Below are positions 25,094 to 34,300 of a stretch of DNA of 64,000 nucleotides, piece by piece. The stretch lies in NCBI RefSeq assembly GCF_026342405.1, contig NZ_JAPEMU010000001.1, positions 1,612,001 through 1,676,000 of the forward strand, written 5' to 3'. This DNA is from Kitasatospora sp. NBC_00240 (GTDB lineage: Bacteria > Actinomycetota > Actinomycetes > Streptomycetales > Streptomycetaceae). Below the pieces are notes generated by a model. It had not been told where the DNA came from, did not search any database, and saw only the letters and a program-made list of their open reading frames with translations. The position numbers and the translations under genes were made by a program. The first letter of the stretch is position 1. The number at the start of each line of letters is the position of its first letter.

Positions 25094-25366
25094 TCAGAGA
25101 TGGGCGTACACGTCGTCGAGCGTCAAACCCTTGGCGACCATCATCACCTGAAGGTGGTAGAGGAGCTGCGAGATCTCCTCCGCGGTCTCCTGGTCGGACT
25201 GGTACTCGGCGGCCATCCAGACCTCGGCGGCCTCCTCGACGACCTTCTTGCCGATCGCATGGACGCCCTGGTGGACGAGCTGCGCGGTGCGGGAGGACGA
25301 GGGGTCGCCGGTGGCGGCCTTCTGCTGGAGCTCGGTGAAGAGCTCCTCGAATGTCTTCGAAGCCAT
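25094..25366 (-). CDS. hisE: Phosphoribosyl-ATP pyrophosphatase
   Basis: The 90-residue all-alpha enzyme removes pyrophosphate from phosphoribosyl-ATP, the second histidine step. The MazG-like motif is visible: [16 protein letters not shown], followed by [14 protein letters not shown]. The length equals that of other actinobacterial HisE proteins, which are separate from HisI. It precedes hisG, so substrate and product enzymes of consecutive steps are adjacent. It lies 198 bases downstream of ribH; a 21-bp repeat occupies that gap. Confidence 0.96.
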   Translation of the reverse strand: MASKTFEELFTELQQKAATGDPSSSRTAQLVHQGVHAIGKKVVEEAAEVWMAAEYQSDQETAEEISQLLYHLQVMMVAKGLTLDDVYAHL

Positions 25367-25464
25367 GATGGACTCACCTTACGGCTTGCGGGCATACGGA
25401 CGGTAAACGGTCCCGGACCGTGGACACCGCCTTGGACGACGCTCCGCCCCCGGCCGGCGCGGAG

Positions 25465-25512
25465 GGGGCGGAGCGCGGGGGCGCAGGGGCGGAGCGCGGG
25501 GGCGCAGGGGCG
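25465..25512. repeat. 21-bp GC-rich tandem repeat
   Basis: A 21-base unit starting GGGGCGGAGCGCGGGGG is present at 25465-25485 and 25486-25506, with a partial third copy. It lies in the ribH-hisE gap. Confidence 0.8.
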
Positions 25513-25564
25513 GAGCCAGGGCGCCCCCGCCCGGCACCGGCCGGTCACGGGAGCGCCGCGGGAC

Positions 25565-26050
25565 CTACCGCCAGGGCTCGGACACCGAGCGCAGCACCGC
25601 GGCGGTGGCCACCGCCGCGGTGACGGCCTCGTGGCCCTTGTCCTCGGCGGAGCCGGGCAGGCCGGCGCGGTCCAGCGCCTGCTCCTCGTTGTCGCAGGTC
25701 AGCACGCCGAACCCGACCGGCACGCCGGTGTTCACACTGACCTGGGTGAGCCCGAGGGTGGCCGCCTCGCAGACGTAGTCGAAATGCGGGGTGCCGCCCC
25801 GGATGACCACACCGAGGGCGACCACGGCGTCGTACCCGCGCTCGGCGAGCTGCTTGGCGGCGACCGGCAGCTCGAAGGTGCCGGGCACCCGCAGCACGGT
25901 CGGCTCCTCGATGCCGAGCTCCTTGAGGGCCCGGTGGGCGCCGTCCAGCAGCCCGTTCATCACCTGCTCGTGCCACTGGGCGGCGATCACCGCGACCCGC
26001 AGGTCGGCGCAGTTCTTCAGGGTCAGCTCGGGGGCTCCGTGGCCGCTCAC
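25565..26050 (-). CDS. ribH: 6,7-dimethyl-8-ribityllumazine synthase
   Basis: The 161-residue enzyme condenses the pyrimidine product of the GTP branch with dihydroxybutanone phosphate, the penultimate step to riboflavin. The motifs are typical: [50 protein letters not shown] with the catalytic His, and [10 protein letters not shown]. It assembles as pentamers or icosahedra in the family. It is the last rib gene of the cluster, 55 bases after ribBA. Confidence 0.97.
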   Translation of the reverse strand: MSGHGAPELTLKNCADLRVAVIAAQWHEQVMNGLLDGAHRALKELGIEEPTVLRVPGTFELPVAAKQLAERGYDAVVALGVVIRGGTPHFDYVCEAATLGLTQVSVNTGVPVGFGVLTCDNEEQALDRAGLPGSAEDKGHEAVTAAVATAAVLRSVSEPWR

Positions 26051-26105
26051 GTTCGTACTTCCTGTCCGGTGGTGGTGGGTGGTGGTGCTACGGGTACGGG
26101 TGCTG

Positions 26106-27368
26106 TCAGGAGTCCTGGCCGAGCCAGGGCAGCTCGTGGCCCATCCGGTCGCGCTTGGTGCGCAGGTAGGCCAGGTTGTGCTCGCCCGGCACGGTGGGGA
26201 CGGGCTCGCGGCCCTTCACCTTGAGGCCGTGCTCGGTGAGCGCGGCGACCTTGTCCGGGTTGTTGGTCAGCAGGGTCAGCGAGCGCACCCCGAGGTCGGT
26301 GAGCATCTGGGCGCCGATGCTGTAGTCCCGGCCGTCGGCGGGCAGGCCGAGGTCCAGGTTGGCGTCCACGGTGTCGCGGCCCTGCTCCTGCAGCTCGTAC
26401 GCGCGCAGCTTGTGGGCCAGGCCGATGCCCCGGCCCTCGTGGCCGCGCAGGTAGAGCACGACGCCGCGGCCGGCCGCCGCGACCTTCTCCAGCGATGCCT
26501 GCAGCTGCGGGCCGCAGTCGCAGCGCAGCGAGCCGAACACGTCGCCGGTGAGGCACTCGGAGTGGACCCGGACCAGCAGGTCCTCGCCGTCGGGCACCTT
26601 GCCGTCGGCGTCCAGGCCGCCCGCGACCAGGGCGATGTGCTCGATGCCGTCCAGGGTGCCGCGGTAGCCCACGGCGGTGAACTCGCCGTAGGCCGTCGGC
26701 AGCGCGGTGACCGCCGCGCGGTCCACGTGCAGTTCGGTGCGGCGGCGGTAGGCGATCAGGTCCTCGATGGAGATGATCGCGAGGCCGTGCTCGCGGGCGA
26801 AGGCGACCAGCTCGGGCAGCCGGGCCATGGTGCCGTCGTCGTTGACCACCTCGGCGATCGCCCCGGCCGGGGTCAGCCCGGCCAGCCGGGCCAGGTCGAC
26901 GGACGCCTCGGTGTGCCCGGGACGCACCAGGACGCCGCCCTCGACGGCGCGCAGCGGGAAGACGTGCCCGGGGCGGGTCAGGTCACCCGGCTCGGTGCCG
27001 GCGGAGGCCAGCAGCCGGACGGTCCGCGCCCGGTCTGCCGCCGAGATGCCGGTGTCCACGCCGTCGCGGGCGTCGACCGAGACGGCGTAGGCGGTGCCCT
27101 TGCGGTCCTCGTTGACCTGGGTCATCGGCGGCAGCTTCAGGCGGTCGAGCTCCTCGCCGGTCATCGGGACGCAGATGACGCCGGAGCTGTAGCGGATGGT
27201 GAAGGCCAGCAGCTCGGGGGTGGCGGCGGAGGCGGCGAAGACGATGTCGCCCTCGTTCTCCCGGTCCTCGTCGTCCACCACGATCACCGGGCGGCCGAGG
27301 GCGATGTCCGCGACAGCGCGCTCGACGGGGTCGAGGGCGAGGTCGTCGGTGGCGGGCTGGGTGCTCAT
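26106..27368 (-). CDS. ribBA: Bifunctional DHBP synthase / GTP cyclohydrolase II
   Basis: This 420-residue fusion makes both substrates of the riboflavin pathway. Residues 1-205 form 3,4-dihydroxy-2-butanone-4-phosphate synthase, with the metal-binding [17 protein letters not shown] and [16 protein letters not shown]. Residues 215-410 form GTP cyclohydrolase II, with the zinc ligands in [20 protein letters not shown] and the GTP loop [12 protein letters not shown]. The C-terminal [17 protein letters not shown] is intact. The ATG overlaps the stop of ribM by 4 bases, which indicates coupling. Control is by the FMN riboswitch ahead of ribE. Confidence 0.97.
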   Translation of the reverse strand: MSTQPATDDLALDPVERAVADIALGRPVIVVDDEDRENEGDIVFAASAATPELLAFTIRYSSGVICVPMTGEELDRLKLPPMTQVNEDRKGTAYAVSVDARDGVDTGISAADRARTVRLLASAGTEPGDLTRPGHVFPLRAVEGGVLVRPGHTEASVDLARLAGLTPAGAIAEVVNDDGTMARLPELVAFAREHGLAIISIEDLIAYRRRTELHVDRAAVTALPTAYGEFTAVGYRGTLDGIEHIALVAGGLDADGKVPDGEDLLVRVHSECLTGDVFGSLRCDCGPQLQASLEKVAAAGRGVVLYLRGHEGRGIGLAHKLRAYELQEQGRDTVDANLDLGLPADGRDYSIGAQMLTDLGVRSLTLLTNNPDKVAALTEHGLKVKGREPVPTVPGEHNLAYLRTKRDRMGHELPWLGQDS

Positions 27369-28012
27369 GCGGATGCTCCCTGCAGGACGGTGTCGGTGGC
27401 GGGACGGGTGTCACGGGTGCGCAGCCACCAGGCGCGCAGGCCCAGCAGGACCAGCACGAAGTAGATGCTGAAGGTCAGACCGGTGAAGGCGAAGCCGCTG
27501 TTGAAGGCCAGCGGGACACCGACCACGTCGACGGCGATCCAGGCGAGCCAGAACTCCACCCAGCCCCTGGCCTGCGCGTACATCGCCGCGAGGGTGCCGG
27601 CGAAGATGTAGGCCATCGCCCAGGGGTGGTAGACCGTCTCGGTGATGTGCAGGAAGGCCCAGGTGACGGCGGCGGTGCCGAGCGCCGTGGCGCCGACCAG
27701 CGCCGCCCGCTCGGTCCAGCTGGCGAAGCGGACCGTGATGTCACCGGTCTCCTGCCGGCCCCGGCGCCAGCGGGTCCAGCCCCAGACCGCCGCGACGACG
27801 ACGATCAGCTGCTTGCCGATCAGGCCGGGCACGTGGCCGGACCAGTAGGCGGTGATCAGGACCGCGCCGGAGAGCAGTTGCAGCGGCCAGCTCCACACCG
27901 AGCGGCGCCAGCCGAAGCCGAGTGCGACCAGGCCGATCAGGTTGCCGGTCATGTCGGCCCACTTCACCGGCTCACCGAAGAGGGTGAAGGCTATGCCGCT
28001 CAGCCAGTTCAC
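27365..28012 (-). CDS. ribM: Riboflavin transporter, PnuC-like (RibM)
   Basis: This 215-residue integral membrane protein of the PnuC fold has about six to seven hydrophobic segments (for example [26 protein letters not shown]). The conserved tail [20 protein letters not shown] carries the PnuC W-x-x-x-D signature. PnuC proteins import nicotinamide riboside, but RibM/PnuX members within rib operons of Streptomyces and corynebacteria take up riboflavin and roseoflavin by facilitated diffusion. The position between ribE and ribBA, overlapping both by 4 bases, argues for the flavin role. Confidence 0.9.
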   Translation of the reverse strand: MNWLSGIAFTLFGEPVKWADMTGNLIGLVALGFGWRRSVWSWPLQLLSGAVLITAYWSGHVPGLIGKQLIVVVAAVWGWTRWRRGRQETGDITVRFASWTERAALVGATALGTAAVTWAFLHITETVYHPWAMAYIFAGTLAAMYAQARGWVEFWLAWIAVDVVGVPLAFNSGFAFTGLTFSIYFVLVLLGLRAWWLRTRDTRPATDTVLQGASA

Positions 28013-28671
28013 GAGGCTTCCCCTCCGATGGTGTCGGGCAGGGCCCGGGAGTCGAGCAGCCGCTCGACGTACTTGGCGAGGACGTCGACCTCGAGGTTCA
28101 CCGGGTCGCCGACCTTCTTGGCGCCGAGCGTGGTGAGCGCGAGGGTGGCCGGGATCAGGCTGACGGTGAAGCTGTCGCGGGCGGCCTCGACCACGGTGAG
28201 GCTGACGCCGTCCACCGTGATGGACCCCTTGTCGACCAGGTAGCGCGAGATGCTCTGCGGCAGCGAGAACCGCAGCACCTCCCAGCGGACGGTGCCGTCC
28301 GCGTCGAGGTCGCCGGGCTCGCGGCTCAACAGGGCGCCGGTGGCGTCGACATGACCCTGCACCAGGTGACCGCCGAGCCGGGCGCCGAGCGCCATCGCCC
28401 GCTCCAGGTTGACCGGGGAGCCGGTGCGCAGCACGCCGAGGCTGGAGCGGTGCAGCGTCTCGGCCATCACGTCGGCGGTGAACTCACCGCTCTCGGTGGC
28501 CAGTTGCTCGGGGGTGTCGACAACGGTCAGGCAGACGCCGTTGACCGCGATGGAGTCGCCGTGGTGCGCACCCTGACAGACCACGGGGCCACGCAGGCGG
28601 ATCCGCGACGAGTCGCCGATCTCCTCGATGGAGACGACCTCGCCGAGCTCTTCGATGATGCCGGTGAACAC
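28009..28671 (-). CDS. ribE: Riboflavin synthase alpha subunit
   Basis: The 220-residue enzyme dismutates two lumazine molecules to riboflavin. It shows the internal duplication of the family: MFTGIIEELGEVVSIE with GDSIAVNGVCLTVV in the first lumazine-binding half, and GHLVQGHVDATG with GSITVDGVSLTVV in the second. The GTG start follows GAGGAG at 8 bases. It is the first gene of the operon ribE-ribM-ribBA-ribH. An FMN riboswitch lies about 190 bases upstream in the leader. Confidence 0.96.
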   Translation of the reverse strand: MFTGIIEELGEVVSIEEIGDSSRIRLRGPVVCQGAHHGDSIAVNGVCLTVVDTPEQLATESGEFTADVMAETLHRSSLGVLRTGSPVNLERAMALGARLGGHLVQGHVDATGALLSREPGDLDADGTVRWEVLRFSLPQSISRYLVDKGSITVDGVSLTVVEAARDSFTVSLIPATLALTTLGAKKVGDPVNLEVDVLAKYVERLLDSRALPDTIGGEAS

Positions 28672-28860
28672 CCGGGTTCTCCTCGCGCATTAGGGCGCGG
28701 ACTCCGGGGCGGCATGGGGAGATGACACGGAACGGCACAGGGACGGGCGTACGCCGGCGGGAGCCGCTCCGTCGGCGCCGTCGCCGTGGAGAGCTCTGCC
28801 TCTGCACACCACCCGCGGTCCACCGGGGGACCACGGCACTGCTCGAACCGTCGCGCACGC

Positions 28861-28979
28861 CTCCCATCCGGACTTTAACCGTCGGTCCAGGAATCTCACC
28901 TGGTCAACCGCCCGCTGGCTGCGGACGGGTCGCGGACTGTAACCGCCGGTTCGGATTTTCACCGACCCCGGAGTGCGCT
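28861..28979 (-). promoter_or_regulatory. FMN riboswitch (RFN element)
   Basis: Read on the minus strand, this leader has the conserved RFN boxes in order. First comes GGTCGGTGAAAATCCGAACC, then CGGCGGTTACAGTCCGCGACCC. A variable stem follows, then CAGGTGAGATTCCTGGACCG and finally ACGGTTAAAGTCCGGATGGG. FMN binding is expected to repress expression of ribE-ribM-ribBA-ribH. The switch ends about 190 bases before the ribE start. In high-GC actinobacteria these elements usually act on translation; I could not identify the sequester or terminator stem with certainty. Confidence 0.96.
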
Positions 28980-29120
28980 GAACGTCACTACTACTACTGC
29001 CGTCATTGTGCCATGATCCGCGAGTCCTCAGGGAGAGGCGTTCACTGTGGGCTGTTTCACTCCCCCTCCGGGAATGCGCCGGAACGTGCGCCGGGCGCTC
29101 GGAGCTGCCCCCGGACGGGC

Positions 29121-30008
29121 CTACACGCCGCCGGGCGCCTCCGCCGTGCCACCGGCGGCCGCGGGCAGCACGGCCGGGGTCGGCGCCGGCCCGGGCACGG
29201 GCACCCGGACGGCGTGCAGCTTGCCCGCGTCGGGCGCGAACCGCCCGTGCTCGTCCGGGCGGTGGGCTGTGGTGATGTACAGGGTGCGGAGGTCCTCGCC
29301 GCCGAACGCGCAACTGGTCGGGCAGGCCGCGCCGATCGGCAGGACGGTGTCCAGCCTCCCGTCCGGCGTGTAGCGGTGCAGGGCCGAACCGCCCCACAGG
29401 GCCACCCACAACGCGCCCTCGGCGTCCACCGCGAGGCCGTCCGGCCAGCCCGCGTCCGCGTCCACGCTCACGAAGGGGCGACGGCCGCGGACGCTGCCGT
29501 CGGCGAGGTCGTAGTCCAGGACGTCGATCCGCCGGGTCGGGGTGTCGATCCAGTACATCCGGCGGGCGTCCGGGCTCCAGCCCAGGCCGTTGGCGATGGT
29601 CGCCCCGGCGATCACCTCGGTGGCGACCGCGCCGTCCAGGCGCAGCAGGGCCGCCCGGCCCGGCCGCTCGTCGCCGGACATGGTGCCGACCCAGACCCGG
29701 CCGGCCGGGTCGGCCTTGGCGTCGTTGCAGCGCTCGGCGGCGCCGAGCGGCACCGCCGCCACCGCCGGCCCGTCCAGCTCGACCACGCGGTCGCGCAGCA
29801 CGGCCGCCCAGCCGTCGACGGTCGGCAGGATCGCCGAGGCCGGCGGCGGCAGTTGGCGCGAGCTGCCGTCGGAGTGGTGCACCACACCGGCCGGGATGTC
29901 CACCCAGCGCAGCGAGTTGGTGCGGACGTCCCAGACCGGACCCTCGCCGAGTCCGCTGACCCGGTCGTCGACGGGTGCGGGGGCGGGGATGCCTGCGGGA
30001 TTGCTCAT
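29121..30008 (-). CDS. SMP-30/gluconolactonase family lactonase
   Basis: The 295-residue beta-propeller enzyme has the metal-binding features of the SMP-30 family: GEGPVWD near residue 20 (Glu ligand), ERCNDAKADPAGRVWVGTM, TIANGLGWSPDARRMYW (Asn ligand) and GWPDGLAVDAEGALWVALWGG (Asp ligand). It probably hydrolyses sugar lactones in a sugar acid pathway. There is no export signal. The ATG at 30008 matches the family N-terminus; the open frame extends upstream without domain features. No sugar-pathway genes are adjacent, so the substrate is open. Confidence 0.88.
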   Translation of the reverse strand: MSNPAGIPAPAPVDDRVSGLGEGPVWDVRTNSLRWVDIPAGVVHHSDGSSRQLPPPASAILPTVDGWAAVLRDRVVELDGPAVAAVPLGAAERCNDAKADPAGRVWVGTMSGDERPGRAALLRLDGAVATEVIAGATIANGLGWSPDARRMYWIDTPTRRIDVLDYDLADGSVRGRRPFVSVDADAGWPDGLAVDAEGALWVALWGGSALHRYTPDGRLDTVLPIGAACPTSCAFGGEDLRTLYITTAHRPDEHGRFAPDAGKLHAVRVPVPGPAPTPAVLPAAAGGTAEAPGGV

Positions 30009-30286
30009 CGGGTGTCGACCTCCGGGCGGACGGCGCGGGCATCGCCGTCGACGGCAGGCGCCGCTCGCGTCCGAGGCGCCGGGCCCGACCGGGACGGGCG
30101 GGACTACGGAGGCCTCCCCGGGCACGCGGAACCTGCCGAGCGGGTGGGCGGCGGGGATCCGGGCCCGTTCGGCGCCATCCTGCCAGTGATGGGCCTCGCG
30201 GTCGACAGCCGCGGGACCCGGGACGGGGCGGACCTGCGGGTTCGGGCCCGTCGGGTTCGGGCCCGGCCCGCCCGGGCCAGGCCAGG

Positions 30287-30352
30287 CCCGCGTGAGGTCA
30301 GGCCCGCGTGAGGTCAGGCCCGCGTGAGGTCAGGGCCCGCATGAGGTCAGGG
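30287..30352. repeat. 16-17-bp tandem repeat, four copies, reaching into a stop codon
   Basis: The unit CCCGCGTGAGGTCAGG is repeated at 30287-30302, 30303-30318 and 30319-30334, with a fourth slightly altered copy to 30352. The last copy covers the stop codon of the NTF2-like gene (30347-30349). The remaining gap 30009-30286 holds no gene I can support. Confidence 0.85.
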
Positions 30353-30817
30353 CCTGAGCAGTGCCACCTCCTGTCGGTGCCGGCGCTGCTGCTCGGCGTC
30401 CCAGTCGCCCGTGCAGTAGACGGAGATCCGGGCGATCCTGCCGTCCTCGACGTCGGCCCGCATCAACTCCCGGCAGTACCAGGACTGCCCGTCCTGCTGC
30501 CAGCGCTCCTCCACTTCGATCACGAACCCCGTCGGGGTCGGGTCGACCCGGCGGCGCGGGACCACGCCGGGGGCCGGGTGGCCGGCCTTGCGCAGGGCGA
30601 CCAGGCCCGGCACGCCCTCGGCCTGCAGCCGCCACTGCGGCACCGTGAGGTCGCAGAAGACATCGGGGTGGAAGAGTCCCGCGGGCGGGATGCCGGTCTC
30701 CAGGAAGGTGACCAGCAGGTCCGCCAGGGCCGCCAGGTCCGCCGGGGCCTCCTTGCCCCGTGCGCCGGTCGAGGTTCCTGCCACGGCCGGTGCGGTGGGT
30801 TCCATGGTTCGCGTCAT
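30347..30817 (-). CDS. NTF2-like (SnoaL-fold) protein
   Basis: The 156-residue cytoplasmic protein has the character of a nuclear transport factor 2-like domain. A helical N-terminal part (LAALADLLVTFLETGIPPAGLFHPDVFCDLTVPQW) is followed by strands ending EERWQQDGQSWYCRELMRADVEDGRIARISVYCTGDWDAEQ. That last segment is typical of SnoaL-like ester cyclases and limonene-epoxide-type folds. No catalytic set can be assigned. Only 3 bases separate it from the upstream cupin gene, so they form one operon. The two folds together suggest handling of a small hydrophobic molecule, but this is inference. Its 3' end lies inside a tandem repeat. Confidence 0.78.
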   Translation of the reverse strand: MTRTMEPTAPAVAGTSTGARGKEAPADLAALADLLVTFLETGIPPAGLFHPDVFCDLTVPQWRLQAEGVPGLVALRKAGHPAPGVVPRRRVDPTPTGFVIEVEERWQQDGQSWYCRELMRADVEDGRIARISVYCTGDWDAEQQRRHRQEVALLRP

Positions 30818-30820
30818 CGC

Positions 30821-31216
30821 TCAGCTCCCGACGTGCGCGCCGCTCGCCTTCGCGGCGTCCAGATTGCGCCCGACCACCGCCATGGTCCGCTCCAGCGCCT
30901 CGGTCGGGCTGAACTCGATCAGCTCGGTGCCGGCGAAGAGCAGCGGAAGGTGGCCCGGGGTGGCGTGGTAGGCGTCACCGGCCCGGAAGACCTCGTCGTG
31001 ATCCGGGTAGCGGTAGACCACCTTTCCGGTCACGACCAGACCGTAGTGCGGGCTCTGGCAGCGGTCCTGCGGCAGGCCGGCGAACAGCGGCGCCGGGTCC
31101 AGGTCGGCCTTGTGCGTCTCGAACCCGACGGTGTAGCCGTCCAGTTCGGCGTAGCGTCCTTCGATCATCGGCTCGTCCACGGTGAGCGCCGCCTCGGCCT
31201 TCGAGATGCGGGGCAT
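30821..31216 (-). CDS. Cupin-domain protein
   Basis: The 131-residue protein has a single cupin barrel. The motif SPHYGLVVTGKVVYRYPDHDEVFRAGDAYHATPGHLP contains the His and Gly positions of both cupin motifs, though the metal set is incomplete by eye. The ATG at 31216 is chosen because the frame is open far upstream through the antisense of the next gene. It is the first gene of a two-gene operon with the NTF2-like gene. The function may be as a small-molecule sensor or isomerase; the sequence does not say which. Confidence 0.8.
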   Translation of the reverse strand: MPRISKAEAALTVDEPMIEGRYAELDGYTVGFETHKADLDPAPLFAGLPQDRCQSPHYGLVVTGKVVYRYPDHDEVFRAGDAYHATPGHLPLLFAGTELIEFSPTEALERTMAVVGRNLDAAKASGAHVGS

Positions 31217-31326
31217 GATGGGCCTCCTCGTTCCGTTCCGCCCCCCTCCACCGATGGGGCGTGAGGTCGGGACGCACGATGTGAGGCGGGGTGACCGGGC
31301 CGCCCGGAGCCCGCCGGACCGCGCCG

Positions 31327-34300
31327 TCACAGGTGCCAGGCCACCGGCGACTCGGGCTCGTAGACGCAGAGCGTGCCGGTGCGGACGGCGTTGGCCAGGT
31401 GGCGGCCCAGCGGTGGGTGGGCCCGGGCGATCCGGTCGAGCGCGGCGCGGATGCGGGCTGTCACGGTGGTCCTGGCCCGCTCGGCCGCGGAGCCCGTCCG
31501 ACGCGGCCGGCCGCCGAGCCCGTACGCGGCGGACAGCTGGCCGACCAGGGCCTGCCGCTCGGCGGCGATCCGGGCCGACCGGTCGGCGTCCCCGTCCCGA
31601 TCGGCCTCGCTCTCCTCGTGCGCCAGCTCCTGGAGCCGGGCCCGGTACGCCCGTCGCGCCGTGGAGTCGATCAACTCCCCGGTGTCGCCAGGCCGGTGGA
31701 GACCGTCGGGGTTTGCGCCGGCGGCGGCCGCGCCGCGGCCCGGGCCGGCCGCCGCGGTGGCGAGGTCCAGAGCCGGCACCGGCCGGCCGGGGCTGGCCAG
31801 CAGCGCCGCCAGGTCGCGCAGGCCCTTGCTGTCCGCCAGGGTGACCTGCCGGCCGGCGAAGCGCAGCTCCCAGCCCTCCCCCGCGCGCCGGAAGACGTTG
31901 TGGCCGTCGGGCGGCGGACGGACACCCGACTCCTGGGCGATCCGCGCGGTCAGCCCGGTCGCGCCGACGGCCCGGGCGGCGGTCAGCGCGGCGGTGAAGT
32001 GCCGCTCGGCCGGGGCGGCCTCGCCGAGGGCGGCGGCCAGCAGTCCGAGGTGGCGGTGGACCGGTCCGCGCACGGCGGCGCCGATGCCCTCGACCACGAA
32101 CAGGTCGGCGTACGGCGCCAGCCGTTCGTACAGCTGCCGGGCCGGCTCCGCCAGCTCCCCGGCGGGGCCGGTCAGGCCGAACACCTCCGCCGCCTGGGCC
32201 AGCATCGGCAGCCACTCACTGTCCCTGGGGGCGGTCGCGAGCAGCGGCGCGACCGCCGCCAGCCGCCGCCGGGCCTCCGCCGGCTCGCCCAGCTGGGCGG
32301 CGATCAGGGCCTTGGTCACCCGGGGCCAGAGAGCGAGGGACATGTCCAGCAGCGAGAGCCGCTCAGCAAGCACCCGGATGCCCGCCCGGTCGCCGCTCTC
32401 GGCGAGCAGGCACCAGCGCTGGGTGGCGGCGAGCAGCTCCGCGTTGTCGCTGCCGGCCCGCCGGCCGAGCGCGGCCACCCGGTCGAGGGCGTCGCGGCAG
32501 TCCGCGAACCGGCCCTCCAGCAGCGCGCGCATGCCCTGCCAGAGCGGGACGTACCAGGCGTGCATCGGCTGGCCCAGGGCGGTCGCCGCCACCTCGAAGG
32601 CCAGCACCTCCTGCTCCGCGTCCGCGACCCGGCCGAGCTCCAGCAGGGCGACCACCCTCAGCCGCCGGCCCAGGAGCTCGGCGGACGGGTCGGGCAGCCG
32701 CCGGCCCAGCCGGACGATCTCCGTGGACCGGTCGAGGCGCTCGGCGCAGTGATCCGGACCGGCCCGGGCGTCGCAGAGCGCGGCCAGCGCGTAGGCCAGG
32801 GCCTGGTCGTCACGGCCGGCCCGGGCCGTACGGACCGCCTCCTCGGCGAGGTCGGTCCGGTCCTGCTCCGGCTCGACCAGGGTGGCCGCGACCGAGAGGC
32901 GGGCGGCGACGACGGCGAGCAGATCCGCGCGTTCCGGGGGCAGAGCGGCCCTGGCCTCGCCCAGCAGGTCGAGCTGGGTGCGGTCCAGCAGGCCCACCTC
33001 GAATCCGGCGGGCCCGGCGCCGAGCCCGAGGGCAGCGCCGGCCAGCAGGTCCGGCCGGCCGTGGCGGCGGGCCAGCGCGGCCGCCCGCAGGAAGTCCTCC
33101 CTGGCCTTCGCCCGCTCCCCCGCGCCGATCCGGGCCGTCCCCAGCTCGACCAGCAGCTCCGCGAGTTGCTCCGCCAGCTGCTCGGCCGACCGGTCGGCCG
33201 GCTGCTCCGCCGGCGCCGTCCGGGAGGCCGGCTCGAGGGATTCGGCCGGGTCGGCAGGCCCGGCGGACGCGGCAGGCCCGGCGGGATCGGCGGACGCGGC
33301 AGGCCCGGCGGACGCGGCGGGCCCGGCCGTTTCGGCAGGCCTGCCAGTCACGGCAGACACCGCCGGGCCCGGTGGGGCGTCGGGCGGCGCCGCCATGGCC
33401 AGGGCCGCGACGGCGGCCTCGTACCAGCGCACCGCGTCCTCGTAGGCCAGCAGTCCGGAGGCGCGCGCACCGGCCCGGCGGGCGAAGCGGGCCGCGCTCC
33501 GGGCGTGCTCCGGGCCGGCCAGCAGGAGCTGGTGGGCGACCTCGGCGGGGCCCACGTCCCGCCCCCGCCCGGAGAGTGCGGCCAGGACGTCCGCCGCCCG
33601 GTGGTGCCACCCGGCCTGCTCCCGGACCGACAGCGCGTCGTGGACGGCCTCCTGCGTCAGTTGGTGCCGGAAGGCCCCGCGGCCGGGCTCGCCCATGGTG
33701 AGCAGCCCGGCGCCCACCGCCGGCCCGAGCACCGGGCGCAGCTCCGCCAGCGGCACCGCCGCGACCTCGGCGAGCACGTCCAGGTCGAAGCCGGTGCCGA
33801 GGGCGGAAGCCGCGCCCAGGACTCGCGCGCACTCCGGCGCGAGCGCCGCCACCCGCGCCTGGACGGCCGCCCGGACCGACACCGGCACCGGGCCGCCGCC
33901 GGGCCGGCGCAGCAGCTCGGTGACGAAGAAGGCGTCCCCGCCGGTACGGGCGAAGAGCTCGCGCTCCGACCCCGGATCGGGCCGGCCACCGCTCGCGGCC
34001 CGGGCCAGCGCGTGGACCTCCGCCTCGGCGAGCGGCCCGACCGGCAGGCAACGGGCGGTGTGCAGCAGCGCCGCGAGCGCCGCCGTCCGCCCCTCCCAGG
34101 CGGGGTCGTCGTCCCGAGCGGTGGCCAGCAGCAGGACCGGGACGGTGCGGACCGCCGCCGCCAGCTCCAGCAGCAGCGTGACGGAGGAGGTGTCGGCCTC
34201 GTGCAGATCGTCGACGACCAGCAGCAGCGGCCGGGCGGCGGCGCCCGCCCGGACCAGCGCGGCCAGGTCGCCGGCCAGGTGCAGTCGGGCGGCCGCCGGC

